Source: Bacteroidota bacterium
GTDB taxonomy: Bacteria > Bacteroidota > Bacteroidia > Chitinophagales > Chitinophagaceae
Assembly: GCA_018267545.1 (NCBI GenBank)
Contig: JAFDYG010000455.1
Span: 1 to 52,799 of the forward strand
Reading direction: 5' to 3'
DNA: 52,799 nucleotides
The notes beneath the pieces were generated by a model that was not told the DNA's origin, made no database searches, and saw nothing but the letters and a program-made list of their open reading frames with translations. A program made the position numbers and the translations under genes. Shown here piece after piece: positions 49,664 to 52,799 of the stretch. Numbering within the stretch: the stretch's first letter is position 1; each line of letters opens with the position of its first letter.

Positions 49664-50389
49664 ATGGCATCCCCCTATCCACTTCATACGATTTTATTCC
49701 TGGACATCGAAACGGTGTCTCAGTATCCGGCTTTTGACAAGGTCCCGGAAGAATGGCAGGCGCTTTGGCGTCACAAGGCCGAGGGTTTGCTGCGGGATAA
49801 ACCCGCCGCGACGCCCGAAGAAGTTTATGGCCGTTCCGCGATCTATGCGGAGTTTGGCAAGGTGATCTGTATCAGCTGCGGCATACTATCGGGTCATCCC
49901 AACGACAGAAAGCTCCTGCTCAAATCCTTTTACGGCGACGACGAAAAGGACTTGCTGAATCGCTTCTACGACCTGCTCCACAAGTGGGGATCGGAAGGGC
50001 AGAAGTATCTCTGCGCGCACAACGGGAAAGAATTCGACTTCCCCTATCTGTGCCGCCGTATGATCATCCACGGCATGAAGCTTCCCTCCGTCCTCAACCT
50101 CTCGGGCAAAAAGCCCTGGGAAATACCCCATATCGATACTATGGAGCTCTGGAAGTTTGGCGAATACAGAAGCTATGTCTCACTAAACCTTCTCGCCCAT
50201 ACCCTTGGCGTGCCCACACCAAAGGACGATATCGACGGCAGTCAGGTTGGGGACATCTATTGGACGGAACGGGACCTGCCCCGGATCGTCACCTATTGCC
50301 AGAAGGACGTGGCCACCGTGGCCCAGGTCTACCTGCGGATGCATGGAGAAAACCTGATCCACCCGGATAATATCGAGATCAAATCATAA
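49664..50389 (+). CDS. DEDD-type 3'-5' exonuclease (PolB-like family)
   Basis: 241-aa RNase H-like 3'-5' exonuclease of the predicted PolB-like exonuclease family. Exo I is LFLDIETV, Exo II is CAHNGKEFDFP, Exo III is YCQKDVATV with the expected Tyr/Asp pair (DEDDy type). Central segments IIHGMKLP, PHIDTMELWKFGEY and LAHTLGVP fit the family. Likely a DNA or RNA end-trimming enzyme; substrate unknown. Starts 28 bp after manC and the next gene starts 10 bp after its stop, so the row is one operon. Confidence 0.85.
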   Translation: MASPYPLHTILFLDIETVSQYPAFDKVPEEWQALWRHKAEGLLRDKPAATPEEVYGRSAIYAEFGKVICISCGILSGHPNDRKLLLKSFYGDDEKDLLNRFYDLLHKWGSEGQKYLCAHNGKEFDFPYLCRRMIIHGMKLPSVLNLSGKKPWEIPHIDTMELWKFGEYRSYVSLNLLAHTLGVPTPKDDIDGSQVGDIYWTERDLPRIVTYCQKDVATVAQVYLRMHGENLIHPDNIEIKS

Positions 50390-50398
50390 ATTGAAAGA

Positions 50399-51553
50399 AT
50401 GGCATCTCCAACGATAGTAAGTAAACTCCCCGATGTCGGCACGACGATTTTTACGGTGATGAGCTCCCTTGCCGCGGAATTGGGGGCGGTCAATCTTGGC
50501 CAGGGTTTTCCCGACTTTCCCATGAGTGAAGAGCTGGTTTCCCTCGTCGACGGGGCGATGCGTGACGGCTACAACCAATACGCACACATGAACGGCTGGG
50601 GCCCGCTGCGGGAAGTCCTCGCAGAGAAAATCGCCTCGCTCTATCATACAACAATCAATCCCGACACGCAGATCACGATAACGCCCGGCGGAACCTATGC
50701 CATCTACACGGCGCTCACGACGATTCTGCGCCCCGGCGACGAGGTCATCGTCTTTGAGCCCGCCTATGACAGCTATATTCCAAACGTCGTCACCAACGGC
50801 GCTATCCCGGTGCGGATCGACCTCCGGTTCCCCGACTATCGAGTCGACTGGGACGAGGTGAGAAGGAAGGTAACGCCGCGTACCCGGTTGATCATGCTCA
50901 ATACGCCGCACAATCCTACCGGCGCCATCCTGCGTCCCGAAGATATTGAGCAGCTAAAAAGCATCGTAAAAGATACCGGGATCTTTATTCACTGCGACGA
51001 AGTTTACGAGCACCTCGTCTATGACGGACTGCCGCATACTTCGATTCTGAGATACCCCGAACTGATGGAAAGGAGCTTTGTCTCTTTCTCCTTTGGAAAA
51101 GTATATCACTGCACCGGCTGGAAGCTGGGCTATAGCGTCTCTTCTCCGGAGCTGATGCGGGAGTTTCGAAAGGTACACCAGTTCAACTGCTTTAGCTGTC
51201 ATACGCCGTCGCAGGTAGGGCTGGCGAAATTCCTGACTAATAAGGAGACCTATTTATCGCTCAGCGCTTTCTTACAGAAGAAGCGCGACTTCTTTGCCGG
51301 GCTGATGGCCGCTACCAAGTTCACTCCCCTACCCTCCTTCGGCAGCTATTTCCAGCTGTACAAATACGATCGGATCAGCGATGAGCCGGATAGAGATTTT
51401 TCGATCAGGATAACCAGGGAATACGGCGTAGCGACGATCCCCGTCTCTGCATTTTATATCGACGGAAAAGATGATCGCGTAGTCCGGTTTTGTTTCGCCA
51501 AGAAAGAAGAAACCCTTGAGAAGGCCGCAGAAAGACTGATCAAAATAAACTGA
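50399..51553 (+). CDS. Methionine-type PLP aminotransferase (YbdL/KAT-like)
   Basis: 384-aa class I/II aminotransferase, similar to the methionine/kynurenine aminotransferases YbdL and CCBL. PLP Lys is in FSFGKVYHCTGWKLGY; other landmarks are NLGQGFPDFP, TPGGTYAIYTAL, LNTPHNPTGAIL, IHCDEVYEHLVYDG and VRFCFAKKEETL. Probably moves the amino group from methionine or aromatic/branched amino acids to a 2-oxo acid, for example in salvage. The HAD gene starts 5 bp after its stop. Confidence 0.9.
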   Translation: MASPTIVSKLPDVGTTIFTVMSSLAAELGAVNLGQGFPDFPMSEELVSLVDGAMRDGYNQYAHMNGWGPLREVLAEKIASLYHTTINPDTQITITPGGTYAIYTALTTILRPGDEVIVFEPAYDSYIPNVVTNGAIPVRIDLRFPDYRVDWDEVRRKVTPRTRLIMLNTPHNPTGAILRPEDIEQLKSIVKDTGIFIHCDEVYEHLVYDGLPHTSILRYPELMERSFVSFSFGKVYHCTGWKLGYSVSSPELMREFRKVHQFNCFSCHTPSQVGLAKFLTNKETYLSLSAFLQKKRDFFAGLMAATKFTPLPSFGSYFQLYKYDRISDEPDRDFSIRITREYGVATIPVSAFYIDGKDDRVVRFCFAKKEETLEKAAERLIKIN

Positions 51554-51558
51554 CAAAT

Positions 51559-52173
51559 ATGAAAGCTATTGACACCTTAGTCTTCGACCTGGGCGGTGTG
51601 CTAATCGACTGGAATCCGGACTACCTCTACAAGAACATCTTTCCGAACGAGGAAGAGCGTCGCTGGTTCCTGACCAATATCACTACCCTCGACTGGAACG
51701 AAGAACAGGATGCCGGCCGGAGTCTGCAGGAAGGCACGGAATACCTGGTCAAAAAATTCCCGGAGCACGAGGCCTCGATCCGCGCCTATTACGGGCGATG
51801 GAAAGAAATGCTGGGCGGTCCGATCCACGACACCGTCGAGATCTTCCGCGAGCTAAAGACAAAAACCAATTTGAAGCTATACGCCTTGACGAACTGGAGC
51901 GCCGAAACCTTTCCGGTGGCGCTGGAACTATATGAATTTCTGCACTGGTTCGACGGAAGGCTGGTCTCGGGGGAAGAAGGAATTAGGAAGCCTTCGCCGG
52001 AGATCTATCAGCGGCTTGCCGCAAGGTTTGGCTTCGACCCCAACCGGGCGGTTTATGTAGACGATAATTTGCGCAATGTGCTGCCGGCAAACGAACTGGG
52101 CTTTTATGGCATACACTTTCAAAGTCCTGCGCAGTTCCGTGCGGAATTGGTAAAGCTGGGAATATTATCGTAA
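51559..52173 (+). CDS. HAD superfamily hydrolase (HAD-IA, phosphatase-like)
   Basis: 204-aa HAD-IA protein. Motif I is VFDLGGVLIDWNPD, motif II LYALTNWSA, motif III around GIRKPSPEIYQ and motif IV YVDDNLRNV, complete for a phosphatase-like enzyme related to YihX/epoxide-hydrolase-N-like members. Substrate unknown. It overlaps the 3' end of the convergent feoB by 9 bp. Confidence 0.9.
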   Translation: MKAIDTLVFDLGGVLIDWNPDYLYKNIFPNEEERRWFLTNITTLDWNEEQDAGRSLQEGTEYLVKKFPEHEASIRAYYGRWKEMLGGPIHDTVEIFRELKTKTNLKLYALTNWSAETFPVALELYEFLHWFDGRLVSGEEGIRKPSPEIYQRLAARFGFDPNRAVYVDDNLRNVLPANELGFYGIHFQSPAQFRAELVKLGILS

Positions 52174-52799
52174 CAGCTGAAAGGCGATCAGGCTCATCAC
52201 ATAGGCGAGTCCTGTCATATAGGCCAGCTGGATGGCCGGCCATTTCCAGCTGCGTGTCTCCCGGCGTACTACGGCGAGAGTGCTCATACATTGCATGGCC
52301 AGTACATAGAAGACCATGAGCGAAACACCGCTGGCCAGCGTATAGACGGGAGTGCCGTCTTCGCGGCGCGCCGACTGCATGCGCTGCCGGAGCGTCATCT
52401 CGTCTGCGTCTTTCCCTCCTTCTACGCTGTATAAGGTGGCCATCGTGCCGACAAAGACTTCGCGGGCTGCAAAAGAGGTGATCAAAGCGATACCGATCTT
52501 CCAGTCATAGCCCAGGGGCTTGATGACGGGCTCGATCACTTTCCCAAGGAGGCCGGCGTACGAGTTTTCAAGAATGGCAGCCGATTTGGCCTTTTCCAGT
52601 TCTTCTGCCTGATCGGGGTGCTGCTGCGCCTGCTGTTCATAGCGGGCCTTTGCTTCTTCCATCCGGTTTCCGGGTCCAAAGGAGCTGAGGGCCCAAAGGA
52701 TCAAGCTGATGACCATGATGACCTTACCGGCATCTACGACGAAAATCTTGGCCTTGTTGATCATAGTCACCACGACGTTATTCCAGCGGGGCGGCCGAT
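52165..52799 (-). CDS. feoB: Fe(II) transporter FeoB, C-terminal part (cut by window edge)
   Basis: C-terminal segment of the membrane domain of the GTP-driven ferrous iron transporter FeoB. The frame stays open to the right edge (RPPRWNNVVVTMINKAKIF), so GTG/ATG codons at 52773 and nearby are internal. Seen are the gate-domain features KAKIFVVDAGKVIMVISLIL, NSYAGLLGKVIEPVIKPLGY, ALITSFAAREVFVGTMATLY, ASGVSLMVFYVLAMQCMSTL and the last TM helices. An Ala/Glu/Gln-rich insert (EEAKARYEQQAQQHPDQAEE) lies before the gate helix. feoA is at 3054, on the other strand 49 kb away. Confidence 0.93.
   Translation of the reverse strand, partial: RPPRWNNVVVTMINKAKIFVVDAGKVIMVISLILWALSSFGPGNRMEEAKARYEQQAQQHPDQAEELEKAKSAAILENSYAGLLGKVIEPVIKPLGYDWKIGIALITSFAAREVFVGTMATLYSVEGGKDADEMTLRQRMQSARREDGTPVYTLASGVSLMVFYVLAMQCMSTLAVVRRETRSWKWPAIQLAYMTGLAYVMSLIAFQLLR

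Noticed and set aside
48140-49687. 515-aa minus-strand frame across kdsD and manC
   Set aside because: Antisense to two well-conserved enzymes and without family features; a GC-driven shadow frame.
1-52799. CRISPR arrays, IS elements, rRNA genes
   Set aside because: No regularly spaced repeats, terminal inverted repeats with transposase, or rRNA sequences were recognised.

Overview
This 52.8 kb window comes from a chromosome of the phylum Bacteroidota, most likely a Chitinophagaceae-like bacterium. The evidence is two secreted proteins with type IX secretion (T9SS) C-terminal sorting domains, promoters of the form TTG-N17-20-TAnnTTTG, almost no Shine-Dalgarno sequences, several TTG starts, SPII lipoproteins, and Bacteroidota-type families (DUF4097 proteins behind an ECF sigma factor, a GreA/GreB-like small protein, YbeY with Asp replacing the last His of its motif). 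Overall base composition is moderate; the stretch from about 35.6 to 44.6 kb is visibly more AT-rich.

Layout. 0-8.3 kb is housekeeping: the end of nadA, mnmG, two parS-like palindromes, ybeY, a stand-alone feoA, nadD, a YjbR protein, a secreted M20 peptidase, a chromate-transporter homologue and a DEAD-box RNA helicase. 8.5-16.8 kb holds a GH63-type glycosidase, two T9SS cargo proteins, an aminoglycoside-phosphotransferase-fold kinase and a small secreted protein. 16.8-26 kb is one long minus-strand block: a jetA-jetB-jetC (Wadjet/Mks-type SMC) operon with no jetD next to it, preceded by a methyltransferase, a GH20 hexosaminidase, a Gre-like protein and a YhcH protein. 26-29.2 kb is an ECF sigma / HEAT-repeat anti-sigma / two-DUF4097 operon ending in a strong terminator. 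29-35.6 kb carries a membrane protein, a RibD-like reductase, an acetamidase/formamidase, a subclass B3 metallo-beta-lactamase, a cupin, and a pair of paralogous lipoproteins separated by an S24/S26-like mini-protease, a MEDS-domain protein and a metallophosphoesterase.

35.6-44.7 kb is the accessory zone. It includes a pentapeptide-repeat/Mrr-endonuclease fusion and then a 4.7-4.8 kb island bounded by 81-bp direct repeats (80 of 81 identical) that contain the 3' part of tRNA-Phe plus its terminator. The island holds a RelE/ParE-type toxin-antitoxin pair, a minimal CBASS-like pair (CD-NTase plus patatin phospholipase CapV), an unrecognised small gene, and a winged-helix protein whose upstream region has a cluster of seven TAACG elements. 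capV and the small gene each carry a one-base frameshift. No integrase is present between the repeats.

44.9-52.8 kb returns to housekeeping: recQ, kdsD and manC (sugar-nucleotide and Kdo precursor supply), a 3'-5' exonuclease, a methionine-type aminotransferase, a HAD phosphatase and the C-terminal end of feoB running off the window.

The most notable points are the jetD-less Wadjet-type operon, the integrase-less tRNA-Phe cassette with its damaged CBASS module and TAACG array, the pentapeptide-Mrr fusion beside it, and the parS-like pair by mnmG.
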